From positions 50,044,230 to 50,108,229 of the forward strand of contig JACMZG010001908.1 in NCBI GenBank assembly GCA_018340805.1: DNA of 64,000 nt, read 5' to 3'. A program made the position numbers and the translations under genes. The stretch is from Microvelia longipes (lineage: Eukaryota > Arthropoda > Insecta > Hemiptera > Veliidae). Of the stretch, positions 34,983-46,669 are shown piece after piece (the stretch's first letter is position 1; the number at the start of each line of letters is the position of its first letter). The notes below the pieces were generated by a model. It was not told the DNA's origin. It was given only the letters and a program-made list of their open reading frames with translations, and searched no databases.

Positions 34983-35086
34983 CTTTAGCAACAGATTAAC
35001 GAAGTATTAATAACCATACATACCAAAAATAGTATAATAATCTATCTATTTTAGCAATAGATTAACGAAGTATTAACATACCAAAA
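34964..35086 (+). repeat. Tandem duplication, about 62 bp x 2
   Basis: Two copies of AATAGTATAA...TTTAGCAA(C/T)AGATTAACGAAGTATTAA...CATACCAAAAATA with a few differences. Confidence 0.75.
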
Positions 35087-35089
35087 ATA

Positions 35090-35950
35090 TTCTTAAAATT
35101 CTAAAATATTCTTAAAATGAAAACGTAAAAAGTTTTCCAGATATCACTAAAAGTCTTAAATAGGTCATCACTTATAAGTGAGATATAACTTAAAACTTTT
35201 GAATAAAGGGGGTAAAGCGTTAAGGAACTTTCCTAACCCCCGGGATGTTTGTGAATTACGAGTAAACTTACCTTCCCATTTTTTTTTAATTAAATTCCGG
35301 AGGAAATAATTTCCTAGGTACTTAGACCTCGAATGTGGGTCCATTGTACCTGTTTCCATGATTATAGAGAAAAAGGCGCGAAACGCAGGTTATGTAACAA
35401 AAATTACTAAAAAAAATGAATTTTTTGAATATTTTTTTTCCGGTTAATGACGTCATATAAAATCATTTTCCAGATAGCACAACTAGTAAATATTGATTTT
35501 ATCCTAAGTTTCAACTCTACCAAATAATAATAATAATAAGCAATAGTTACACACACACACATAAACAATCACTGCGTCAAAACCACTTAGTAAGTCTCAA
35601 AACACGTGAAACGGAAAATTTATGTGAAATTCGTTTCCTATATACCTAAGAAATAAATAAGCAAAAGTAATAAGATAAAAATGGTTTAAAGCAAGAAGGC
35701 AATGATAGTTGTAAGGAATGCATAAAGTCGACAGATATAGTTAAATATAGCTTACGTATTTGATGATGAAAAAGAGTGAAACCATAATTTACCTGTGAAC
35801 AGAATTAGAAAAGAATAATTAAAATTTATTCGTTCCAAAGAGATACATTTAAAAAGGGAATTAAAATACAAAAGTTTGTCTGAGATTGGTTTAACTGGGG
35901 GGCGTTTAACTTGACAAGAGAAAGAAAGAGGAACCAGTCGAAACAGCTAT
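35090..35950. other. Gene-free AT-rich DNA
   Basis: The frame at 35168-35359 on the minus strand has no recognised family. Otherwise nothing was seen. Confidence 0.5.
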
Positions 35951-36620
35951 ATAGTCAGGCCTAAAAAATGAGACTCATTTTGTACTACTTCAAACTAAAA
36001 GTTTCTGAAAATATACCTTAAATTATGAAGGACAATTATAGTCTGCTTATCCAGAGTGGAGCCTTTCATATGAATGCACTCCTCAAAATATTATAAAATC
36101 GCACGAATTTCAGTTTTCTAGCAATGAGTGGTTCCCTGTAGGTAGTGTGTAAAACATAAAGAGAACATTTTTTAAAGCTGATAAAATATACTATAAAGCC
36201 AGGGTTTTTTCGTCAATATCGGATAACCACAACTAATGTTATGACATTTGTTAAATGACCAAAAAAATGCACAAAAAGTTGATATTTTTCAAAGAAATTC
36301 GCTGACTTTTTTTTTAAAGAGCCATAACTTTAGTCGTAGTCATTCGATTTTGATGATTAAACACTCGTTCTATAGAACACTTTGTCACCTTTGTGTCTCT
36401 TCTTTGTAATTTGTACACGAACCACTTATTTCAAGAAAACTTAAATTTGTGCGATTTTATACAATTTTGAGCAGGATCAACAGCAATCATATGAAAGGCT
36501 TCACTCTGAATAGACAAACTATGTTTTTTATTCATAATTTAAGGTATATTTTTTTAAAAAAATGGTTAAAAAGTAGTACAAAATGAGTCACATTTTTTCA
36601 GGTCCGGCTCTTGGACTACT
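35951..36620. mobile_element. Foldback transposon with about 170-bp inverted arms
   Basis: Left arm: ATAGTCAGGCCT, AAAAAATGAGACTCATTTTG, TACTACTT, AAAATATACCTTAAATTATG, TAGTCTGCTTATCCAGAGTG, CCTTTCATATGAATGC, AAATCGCACGAATTTCAG. The right arm, on the opposite strand, repeats the same words in the same order (GACTCATTTTGTACTACTTT, ATATACCTTAAATTATGAAT, CCTTTCATATGATTGC, AAATCGCACAAATTTAAG). The centre holds TAAAGAGCCATAACTTTAG and no transposase. A one-arm relative sits at 31311-31470. Confidence 0.8.
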
Positions 36621-36658
36621 AGTGACAAGTCCATTTCTTGGGCCTTAGTTACCACAAC

Positions 36659-36811
36659 ACACGGTTATAATCAGTTGACAGCGTGGGAAAAAAGGGTCGA
36701 GGAACCAATGAGATTAGCCTGATATGAAATAGTGGCCGTGGATTAACAAGCAGGATTAACCTTATAGGCTTCCTCGCAATTTTTCACGTTGCCAAGTGAT
36801 TATAACCGTGT
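36659..36811. mobile_element. Short MITE (153 bp)
   Basis: Inverted ends ACACGGTTATAATCAGTTG and the reverse complement of CAAGTGATTATAACCGTGT, continuing with GACAGCGTGGGAAAAA against TTTTTCACGTTGCC. A half copy (AAATCAGTTGACAGCGTGGG, GAGGAACCCATGAG) lies at 55405-55455. Confidence 0.8.
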
Positions 36812-37613
36812 ATTATACTATAACTAATCCAGTTACCATTATTTTACCATGTGCCTGCCAAGCAAGAGAAACATATACTGACTAACATTAAAAGGATTTT
36901 GAACCCAGGCTAAAAAAGGAATTTAAGTAGTTTCAAATGGTATCTGATTTAAAATCTAATTAACCTAATAAAATAAAATCACCGTCTAATAAGAAAATCA
37001 AATATTGGAAGAATCTAAAAAATGTGCATTATCACGCTGTTAAGAATACCAATAATGATGCAGGGTCAATTTCTATTAAAAGAGGCGGTATCTTTTATTA
37101 AATCCTTTTTAAAAGAGTTCTTATAGGTTGAGTTGATTGAACTACTGAGTCGCTCAAATTTAATTTATAGAAAACACCGTTACCTGTGTATGGGTTAGGG
37201 TAGAATGATTTAGTTACGACAATGGAAAGGAATACAATGACGCTAGGTGGTCTGGATGTGTCATTAGTGGAGTCAGGATCCTTTACAAAGGACTTAACGG
37301 GAAAGGCACGAGCTACAGGCTATTCTAGGTAAACTAACATCATAATGTTTTTGGTTAAATATAAAGTAAGTATAGACAAGGATAATGAAAGCCATTGGAT
37401 GTAAAAGAGGAGAGTAAGAACAGTGACAATACTTTCTACTTTTTCTTATTTATACCATAGGTACAGAGGAAAAGTATTGTTTGGAGCTAGTAGTAGTAGT
37501 AGTAGTGGGGGGGGGCAAGTATGGCAAGTAGACAACTGTATTAGGTCCTTTTTACCAACCCCTTATCTCATCACCTTCCAACCACCCTACCTTCCCTGTT
37601 GAATTTTCTAGTT
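36812..37613. other. Gene-free DNA with a short AGT run
   Basis: (AGT)n followed by poly-G lies at 37488-37515. No gene seen. Confidence 0.5.
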
Positions 37614-38085
37614 TGTCTAAGCTCTATTAAAGCTGTCTAAACTCTAATAAACCTGTCTAAGCTCTGTTAAACCTGTCTAAGCTCTATTAAATCTGTCTAA
37701 GCTCTATTTAACCTGTCTAAGCTCTATTAAACCGGTCTAAACTCTATTAAACCAGTCTAAGCTCTATTAAACCTGTCTAAGCTCTATTAAACCCGTCGAA
37801 GCTCTATTAAACCCGTCTAAGCTCTATTAAACCTGTCAAAACAGTTAAACCGAAGCTCTATTAACCAGTCTAAGCACTATAAACCCGTCAAGCTCTATTA
37901 AACCTGTCAAACTCTATTAAAAAGTCTAACTCTATTAAACCAGTCTAAAGCTCTATTAAACCTGTCAAAGCTCTATTAAACCTGTCTAAGCTCTATTAAA
38001 CCAGTCTAAGCTCTATTAAACCAGTCTAAGCTCTATTAAACCTGTCTAAACTCTATTAAACTTGTCTAAGCTCATTAAAATTCAT
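37614..38085 (+). repeat. 20-bp minisatellite (about 23 copies)
   Basis: Head-to-tail copies of a unit near TCTAAGCTCTATTAAACCTG, with variants ACCAG, ACCCG, AACTC and several 1-4 bp deletions in the middle (37850-37930). The unit is YT-rich on this strand and contains no frame. The more degenerate centre flanked by more regular ends is the reverse of the usual pattern, in which edges decay first. Confidence 0.9.
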
Positions 38086-38089
38086 CAAA

Positions 38090-39200
38090 GTTTAAATCAT
38101 TTTCTTTTTACAAGGGCCAATGAACTTTATGTTATTGATCAAAATAAACTAATATTATTATAAACAATTTTAAAAAAATCAATTTATTTCAATAAAAAAT
38201 TCAATAGGCTTTTAAATTTTTTATTAAAAAATTATATAGAAGGTCAATAAAAGAGGTTAATATAATAAAGGAATAATAAGATTTTTATATCTTTGAACAA
38301 ATCAATAAAAATAACAAAAGAAGTAACACCACTGATATATTCCTGGAGATCCTTATATATTTTTTTTTAATTTTTGACTTCAAAAATCTTTAATGTTTAA
38401 ATCAATAAACAAAATTTAAAAAAAATAATTTTTAATTTAATTAAGTTTTTTTTAAATAAATATCAGAAGATAGGAAACAAAACTATGAAATTGAGTCATG
38501 AGTGGACAAATTGGATACAAAATGATTTGATTGATACTGGTAGCAGTGGAATGACACTGATTGGTGATTGATTGATAAGGAGGTTATAAAGCGAGGGGAC
38601 CCTGCTGGTAGATCATGTCTAGCTGTTCTCGTGTTTTACAAATATTTATGCTTTTAATATTTAATTTTGGTGAAATTATTTTAAGGTTATTTATTGCTGT
38701 TGTAGCAAATATATAATGTTACAGAAAAATACGAAAGAAGGACATGTCAAAAGACATGTTGCTAGCAAACCGTTCTCCTTAATGGTATTATAGAACAGTA
38801 TATGGTGACACGCGGAATATGTCCGTGAATATAGAAACTAGAAAAGTAACACGCAAAGCGTCAAAAGTTACTTCCAATGGTAGAGCTAAAAAGTTTTTAG
38901 CGATTCCTTTCGAAAACAATCCCCCCCTCCACTAGCTCAATCTCATATGCTCATTTCTTCCATTGGACATTCCTTAAATAAATATATCCAATAAAATTAT
39001 TATCTATTTTAGGGTTAGGGTCACCGGCTCTCTTCTTATCATACATAAAATAGGTAGATCAGATAAACTTATTGAATATCACATTCTTTGAATAATTGAC
39101 AACTAAAAATATACATTATTTTGCTAATTGACAAAGTAACATCAAGTCCCTCGGATGTTTCATACCAAAAATAAGATTCTTCAAACCAACTAAAGTAATA
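38090..39200. other. Gene-free AT-rich DNA
   Basis: Low complexity to about 38460, then unremarkable sequence. No ORF worth naming. Confidence 0.5.
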
Positions 39201-39247
39201 TTAACCTGTACATAGGCGTAGCCAGGGTTGCCTTTAGAGGGTCCATC

Positions 39248-39475
<228 letters not shown>

Positions 39476-39910
39476 GATCATAATAAAAATAAATAAGATA
39501 TTTAAAATAAAAACACCAAAATATAACTTCTTAAATATAATTATGTAAGTAATAAGTAATATAAGTAAAATAAAAAGTATAACATGAGATGAAATTTTAT
39601 ATAGTCATAGTAATTATTTCTTATTTATTTGTTCTTTTTTTCACATAAATTTTTATTAAATTATTTTACATTGATATATTTATTAGTAATTATAAAAACA
39701 GTAATGATGACCAGTAGTCACTGGTTCCCCTCTATCAGCACAGGGCTTTTCCTAAAGATGGAGGGTAATATTTTAGTTAACAAGTTACTATTAATGCATG
39801 TTAATTTTTGTTTTTATGTCATGTTATTTATTTTTTGTACTTAATTAATATAGTAAAACTTATCTAATAAATAAATTGTTGAAAAAAAAATTAAAATAAA
39901 GTTTGTTTTG

Positions 39911-40244
39911 TAATAATAAAAGAAAAAAAGTCTCTCCACAAAACAAAACTTTATTGGGAAAGCGCTTTCAACCTAACTAGAGGCCATCATCAGTGCAAAC
40001 CGTTGAGATGTTAAAGAAGTAGAGAAGTGAGTCTATGTTTTCTTACTAGGTATTAGAGTCAGAGTCTGACAAGAATCAGTAAGAATACATAGACTCACTT
40101 CTCTTCTTCTTTAACATCTCAACGATTTTGCACTGATGATGGCCTCTAGTTAGGTTGAAAGCGCTTTTCAAGTTTTATTTTGTGGAGAGACTTCTTTTTT
40201 TTATAATTTATGGTGGACTCCATTCACGCTCATTCTACTAGTAT
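39911..40244. mobile_element. Penelope-like inverted-terminus element
   Basis: Two inverted arms (left about 39911-40050, right about 40080-40211) each carry, in their own orientation, AACATCTCAACG, GCACTGATGATGGCC, TCTAGTTAGGTTGAAAGCGC and GTGGAGAGACTT. Beyond the right arm is a one-sided extension (about 40212-40244, with GGACTCCATTCACGCTCATT) whose relatives appear at 42.98 and 53.05 kb. AAAGTTTGTTTTG (39898-39910) and AAGGTTTGTTTAG (40245-40257) agree at 11 of 13 positions, a likely target duplication. Inverted pseudo-LTRs with a one-sided extension are a known Penelope arrangement. No coding region is left. Confidence 0.65.
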
Positions 40245-40424
40245 AAGGTTTGTTTAGTTTAACTTTTTTTTTAAAACTACACTTAATTTTTTTAAACAAA
40301 GCACTTCAAGTACAAATCAAAACTAGTTTTATTTAAATAGACAAAGGTTACCTTTAACCTCTAAATTGTTATAAATTTAAAATATGGGGGTGGAGGGACC
40401 CTGCCCCCCCTGGCTATGCCCATG

Positions 40425-42965
40425 ATCCTGTATTTACAGATATAATAATACATAACATCCGTGAGGAGGGGGATGGTCTCTATTTTATAAAAGTAACATT
40501 TATTATGCCCAATAAAAGTTTTGTTGCGTTCAGAGTTCATAAAGAATTCTCTTATAAATCCGCTAAGTATACACTTGGCATCGATTTGGAGAAATGTCCA
40601 TTAGAATATGACTAAGGAAAGTATCATTGTGACATGGTATATTTCCGTCAACAGTTCGTGACTTCCTCGCTAAATGTTTTCAAGAAATACAAGTTTCGAC
40701 CTTGTCGAGTTATTTATACAAAATAGTTGTCGTAGGTTATGGATGGCAGGGATGTTACTTGTTGCCGAGGCTTTATATACAAATGCTTAAGACAAAGCCT
40801 TCTAGATCGGTTAATATGTAACTATAAGAGCAAAATAAATCTTTAAAAAACAGTTCGGACATGCGATCACGAATACTTAAGACTATAAATCCCAGTAATG
40901 TTAAAATAAAGGAAATAGAAGCAACAAATATTAAAGCAAAAACAATCAAATGAAATTTATAGGCATATTAGAGTAAATTAAATAAATTTAATGTACACAA
41001 GCGTAAAAATATAATTCTTTCAAAGGCATCACATGAAAATAATAGGAAACAAAAGATAAGAATCAATGAAAATAAAATATTTAATAGTAAAGTAAAAAAT
41101 TAAGAATGGTAAGTGAAGATTTTCAAATGTAAATTCAATAAAAGCTGTTGGGTTTTATTTTTATAAGTTTTTAAGTTTCTAATTTTTTTAAGTCATTGGT
41201 GTCTTAAAAATTTTGTTTTTTCTTAGATGGGACATTATTTTAGGTTAAGTTAATGTTTTAATCCCCCCCCCATACTTTTACCAGTAATTTTTGAAATTAT
41301 ATTTTTACACTAGTAATCGTGATCACGCAGTTTTATTTTATTATGTTTTATAAAACATAAGATAATAATTTTACTATTGAAGTTAAAAAATAATAAGAGA
41401 AACAAATAACCTAAGAAACATAATTTATTAGTACAATGCATACCGGACATAAAGTTAACACAAAGATTCTTTCAATATGATACAAGCAAAACTTAATTAG
41501 GGTAGTTTAAAATGACCTTGTGATTCAAAATCGTCTTCAAAAGAAACTTGTATTAATCGAATAGTTAATGAATAACAGGAAGCATGAATGATTTAGAAGT
41601 TTGAAGATTTAGAAGAATGAGTCATATTAATTTCACGTTTTCCAATCCTTTTGATGAACAGGATATTCAAGAAACAAGTTAGTTTAAATACCAGGAAGAT
41701 AAGAACAGTAGGAGGCGCGGCAAAAATTGATATCGTTTAGTACTACAAATGAATGGTTGTTAAATTAGACGTAGACCATACGTCATTTGGTTGTAAAAGT
41801 TTGATGAGGTAAAAGCGCGAAGAATATAAAAATTAAAAGTTAGTTTGTTTAATAAAATTTATAACAGATAAGTATATCAATCAATAGATTAAATTCTAAG
41901 CACTAGATATAGTAATGTAATACTAATTTTATTTTATGTAACTTCAATAAATGTTTTAAATAAATTCAATTTTAATGTAACTTCAACTGTTTAAAAAAAC
42001 AGTCATTAAATATTTGTCTAGCTTATTACGGACTTAAGAAGATGTCTTCGTTCAAAATACAACTAACTACAATGATAGAGTAGAGGAAAGTCAAAGGTAT
42101 TTTAATATTAACCTTGAAGTTGGACGACATAGAGGTGGGAGTTGTCTAGATGCCCATCTAGTGCAAGGATAACAGCTAAGTGGTTTTATAAGAAGCATGC
42201 AGTTCACCTGCCAAGTAACCTTATAAAGCATAGTAACGCCATTTGATTTTCTCGCACTTCTATTACACGCATACTTCCTCATTATATTTCAAATTTAATT
42301 TCATTTTAATTATTAAAGTGGCAAAATAAATTTCATTGGATTATATTTTACGATTAATCATTATATCCAATACACTATTTTAAAAAGATATTTGTAGAAA
42401 TAATATTGTCTGGCTATTTTATACAAAACACCACAAAAATTAAAAAGGTTGCTTATTAGTTAAGAAATATCCTTTACACAAGACAACAAATAAAAGAAAA
42501 TTTATATAAAAAGAGTTGACCCATTTTAATTTTACTCTATTTCTCTTTAGAGTATTAAACGAATGGGTCACACTAACACATGATAAAAACAAAAGAGGAG
42601 AGCTTGACTGAACTTTCATTCATTAGATGGATAACAGAATACGAGAGAGAAAGAGGAGGTAACAAAATCATTCAGCTAGAACAACAGGAAACGAAACCTC
42701 GGTGTGAAAACAACTGGAAATAAAGAAAAAAAGGACAAACAAAACCTAAGAGACACTGGATTTAACGCTAATTTAAAAAATGTGACCAAGTTTTACGATA
42801 TGTTTTATACATTTTTAGAAGGGTATTTTGGGAGATTTAGTTTATCTTTTTGTTAAAGTGATAGTGATGGTTAAGTAGAAGAGGTGATAGATCACCTCAC
42901 ATATAGACTACATCGTTTGATTCTTCTTTAACTATCTTAAATACAAAATCAGAATTAGCAGTTTT
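40425..42965. other. Gene-free region
   Basis: AT-rich. Poly-C run near 41265. No recognised gene or repeat; the minus-strand frame 42091-42282 has no known domain. Confidence 0.5.
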
Positions 42966-42969
42966 CAGA

Positions 42970-43130
42970 TTTATCTTGAGAATGAGAGCGGTTGGAGTTA
43001 TGAAAAGAAAAAACAGCTCTTCACAGATTAAACTTAATTGGCTAAGCGCTTTAAATCCAGCTAGAGGCCATCATCAGTGAAAACCCCGTTGAAGAAGTAA
43101 AAGGAAAAAGAGTGAAACTATGATTTAGCT
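42970..43130 (-). mobile_element. Penelope-like terminal fragment with extension
   Basis: Minus strand order: CTTCAACGGGGTTTTCA, CTGATGATGGCCTCTAGC, TGGATTTAAAGCGCTTAGCC, CTGTGAAGAGCTG, then AACTCCAACCGCTCTCATTC, which corresponds to the extension at 40212-40244. The GAAA box is TAAA here. It ends about 170 bp before the assembly gap. Confidence 0.55.
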
Positions 43131-43234
43131 TTCATTCTATGATGAGGTCGTTTTTCTTTTTTTCAGCAGTTTTACATCTCTTTCGAAAAAACGGAAGAAG
43201 TATATAGATTTCTATGCCTAGCCTTTCGTATAAA

Positions 43235-43300
43235 ATTTGTTGAGCCTCCAAGAGGGATTGAACCCACATTGTGAGGGTGGCAGGTTCGTGAGGTACCTGT
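43235..43300 (-). repeat. Possible tRNA-like/SINE fragment cut by the gap
   Basis: Minus strand GTGGGTTCAATCCCTCTTGG resembles a T-arm with B box (GGTTCAATCCC), and CCTGCCACCCTCAC precedes it where an anticodon arm would be. The 5' half would lie in the run of Ns, so neither a tRNA nor a tRNA-derived SINE can be confirmed. Confidence 0.25.
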
Positions 43301-44000
43301 NNNNNNNNNNNNNNNNNNNNNNNNNNNNNNNNNNNNNNNNNNNNNNNNNNNNNNNNNNNNNNNNNNNNNNNNNNNNNNNNNNNNNNNNNNNNNNNNNNNN
43401 NNNNNNNNNNNNNNNNNNNNNNNNNNNNNNNNNNNNNNNNNNNNNNNNNNNNNNNNNNNNNNNNNNNNNNNNNNNNNNNNNNNNNNNNNNNNNNNNNNNN
43501 NNNNNNNNNNNNNNNNNNNNNNNNNNNNNNNNNNNNNNNNNNNNNNNNNNNNNNNNNNNNNNNNNNNNNNNNNNNNNNNNNNNNNNNNNNNNNNNNNNNN
43601 NNNNNNNNNNNNNNNNNNNNNNNNNNNNNNNNNNNNNNNNNNNNNNNNNNNNNNNNNNNNNNNNNNNNNNNNNNNNNNNNNNNNNNNNNNNNNNNNNNNN
43701 NNNNNNNNNNNNNNNNNNNNNNNNNNNNNNNNNNNNNNNNNNNNNNNNNNNNNNNNNNNNNNNNNNNNNNNNNNNNNNNNNNNNNNNNNNNNNNNNNNNN
43801 NNNNNNNNNNNNNNNNNNNNNNNNNNNNNNNNNNNNNNNNNNNNNNNNNNNNNNNNNNNNNNNNNNNNNNNNNNNNNNNNNNNNNNNNNNNNNNNNNNNN
43901 NNNNNNNNNNNNNNNNNNNNNNNNNNNNNNNNNNNNNNNNNNNNNNNNNNNNNNNNNNNNNNNNNNNNNNNNNNNNNNNNNNNNNNNNNNNNNNNNNNNN
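43301..44000. other. Assembly gap (700 N)
   Basis: Exactly 700 undetermined bases. Frames that cross it are meaningless. Confidence 1.
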
Positions 44001-46665
44001 TTTGAGTTGTACACTTTAAGGTCATCAAATCAAACAAAGGAACCATCTGAAAATTACATGATTTCACCAAATTATTTATGAAAAGTAATATGTACTTTAA
44101 AACAACTCAGAAGTAAAGAATAAAAGTACTTTGATAACTTACAAACCTAAAAAAGTAAAAGATGGCACTTTGATATTACCATTCCCACGCAGATAACATC
44201 TGATGATTTAAAATTTTAAGGTGAAAGTATACTTTATATACGGTCATTAATAGGGCATTAAAAGTCGTTAAAATACGTTATAAAGTATTTTCTCCTATTT
44301 TATAGAATAATTTTCAAAAACTATACATTTCTCATCTAGATGATTATATTGTCAGGTAGTTTGTTATTCTACAACGAGTGTGACATAGATCCTAGATGTG
44401 ATATGGTCAGACACGCTTCCTACCTGCTCAAGGTGTTTCTTGTACCTGATCTAAAAATCTTCTTCGGAGTTCGTGCCTTGATGTATACGGTAACGATTTC
44501 ATGCTTACCCTATTAAGATCAGAATTTCTTTTCCTTCTAGTTGGACTTTTTTTGTGTCCGAGAACATGAATGAGGAAGTTGGGAATTCGATCTGCTAAGA
44601 TTATTGGGTGTGAAAAGTGATTTTCTCATCCATAAACCCTTTTATTGGATGACTTATCATACATTAGAATCTTTAAGCAATTTCATAGTCTCTTAGATTT
44701 ATAAATTTCAGAAGCACCATCAAAAAGCCTGTTCATAAATTCAAAATTTACATGTGTGCCTTAAGTATACTTGAACGAAACACATTTGGAAGTTCTATGA
44801 CGGTTTTATGGCCTTATATGACCTTTTTTGTTTTTGTTTACATAAAAGAGTACAAATCGAGTATGCTTACTATTTATCTCAGTTAAAATACATTAACAGA
44901 TAACTTTAACAAAGTGGAATGAACAAAAAACAGATTAACTCTTAATACGATATACTGAAAGTAAAAGGAATAAGATAAAGATAATGTACTTAGTAAAAGA
45001 TTATCTAAATGAGCTTTTAAAAACATTAAAGACAAATACAGCATGCAAGACATCAAGAGAAATTATAAGATTTAAAAGACATAATAAGAACTAAGTAATT
45101 ACAGTATATCATGTAACATTAAATTATTTAATAATATGTATTACATGTTTTGTATAGCTAAATGTGATTAAAAAATAAGAAGTATATGTTTCATTTCTAG
45201 TTTGTTTTAGAACTTATTGGCATTAGATGAATCGAAATATTGCGAAGTAAAAACTCAGACCACCGTTACGGAAGCTCCGTGACGCGAAGGAACAAGAAAA
45301 TCTATAAAGAATTAGTTTCGCATGGTTCGCTGCCAATTGGAACGGACTCCTTTCACATAAGTCCTTTTTCCTTTCTATAGCTGAACCGCTAGTTTTTTCG
45401 TAAACTCTGATTACGGTGTCTTAAGTCGTTTTTTTTTTAGATTTTCTTCACTTCCTGAAGTAACTTGGATTTGTAAAATGGAAATTTACCGAAATGGATC
45501 CAAAGTAAAAATGATTGACGGTTAAAATTGGACGTAGAGATTTCAATATTATATTAATATTTTTTTCAACACGTAACAGATCTAAAAAATGTTAGGGAAA
45601 CAACTTGAAATTCTAACGATAAAATATCAAGAAATGATGATTGAAATGCGAAGAAATAGTGGATCTCGACTGAATTTACAGAAATATAATTGAAAATGTT
45701 CGATAGAGTCTTCTTCAATAGATTGATTATCTATACAAAGCACATTGGCTAGAAAACCAAAGGAAAACACCGTTAACTTGTCAGTATTTGACTATTTTAC
45801 AATGCAAAGCTAGATACTATCTTGCAGGCTGAAGAACAGCAGTTTCCTTTTTAACGAAAGATTATAACGATAGAGGAGGAGGTTACCTCGGGTAATGGCA
45901 ATTTGGCCAAGACTTTTGGTACGTAGTCTTCAACGCCTTCGCTACATATTCTTCAAGAACTTACCTACATTGTCTTTAAGAATATGTAATGGCAGTGCAA
46001 TGTCATTACATTTAGATTAACACAACATCAATTCTAAACCGTCAAGAGGTTCAAATGTTTTAAACAAAATAATTTAATTCAGGTCATTTATAACTACTCT
46101 TTGACAAATGCTTTATCTAAAGAACCAATTTTGATTTTTAAAAATTGTTAGACCGGTAAAGCCAACAGACATGATATCGCTAACTTGCTCTCCAAGCAAA
46201 CCAGTCGCTCCATTTTCCACGTGGATATTCCATTTTTTTAATTTTAGTCTTTGTTATAGTACAAGTTGATAATTTAATTGGTTTAACATAAAGAAAATTG
46301 GTAACAATTCTAACCGTCCGAAGATTCTATGGTTTTCCAGCAAAGGTCGTAGTGTCGACACTACTTAAAAACTAATGCCAATATCAAAAAGCTGTCCAAC
46401 ATCTTCTAAACCAGATGAGACAACTCCAGCACTTGATCTACTCAGCTATAGTATACAGAAAGTGTCTAAAAACTGACTCATCGACTCCATGGAGACTTAA
46501 ATCGTAAAGCTCATTACATAAGAGATCCCCATAAATGCTGGCCAGAATCGCATAGAGATTAGGTGTAAGTAACGAGAGAGGGAAACCACTTACTCAAACT
46601 CCAATAAGAAACTAACTCGTTAGAGAACTTTTATTAACTTGCTTCTGAAAGATGATTAAGTCGCC
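44001..46665. other. Gene-free region
   Basis: No ORF of note and no clear repeat boundary. Some segments (45200-45420, 46300-46640) are less AT-rich than average but show no recognised coding frame. Confidence 0.5.
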
Positions 46666-46669
46666 GTTG

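Noticed and set aside
37614..38085. CRISPR-like array
   Set aside because: Units are directly adjacent with no unique spacers, and the genome is clearly eukaryotic. It is a minisatellite.
43132..44070. Long open frames on both strands across the gap
   Set aside because: They consist mostly of undetermined residues from the 700-N gap.
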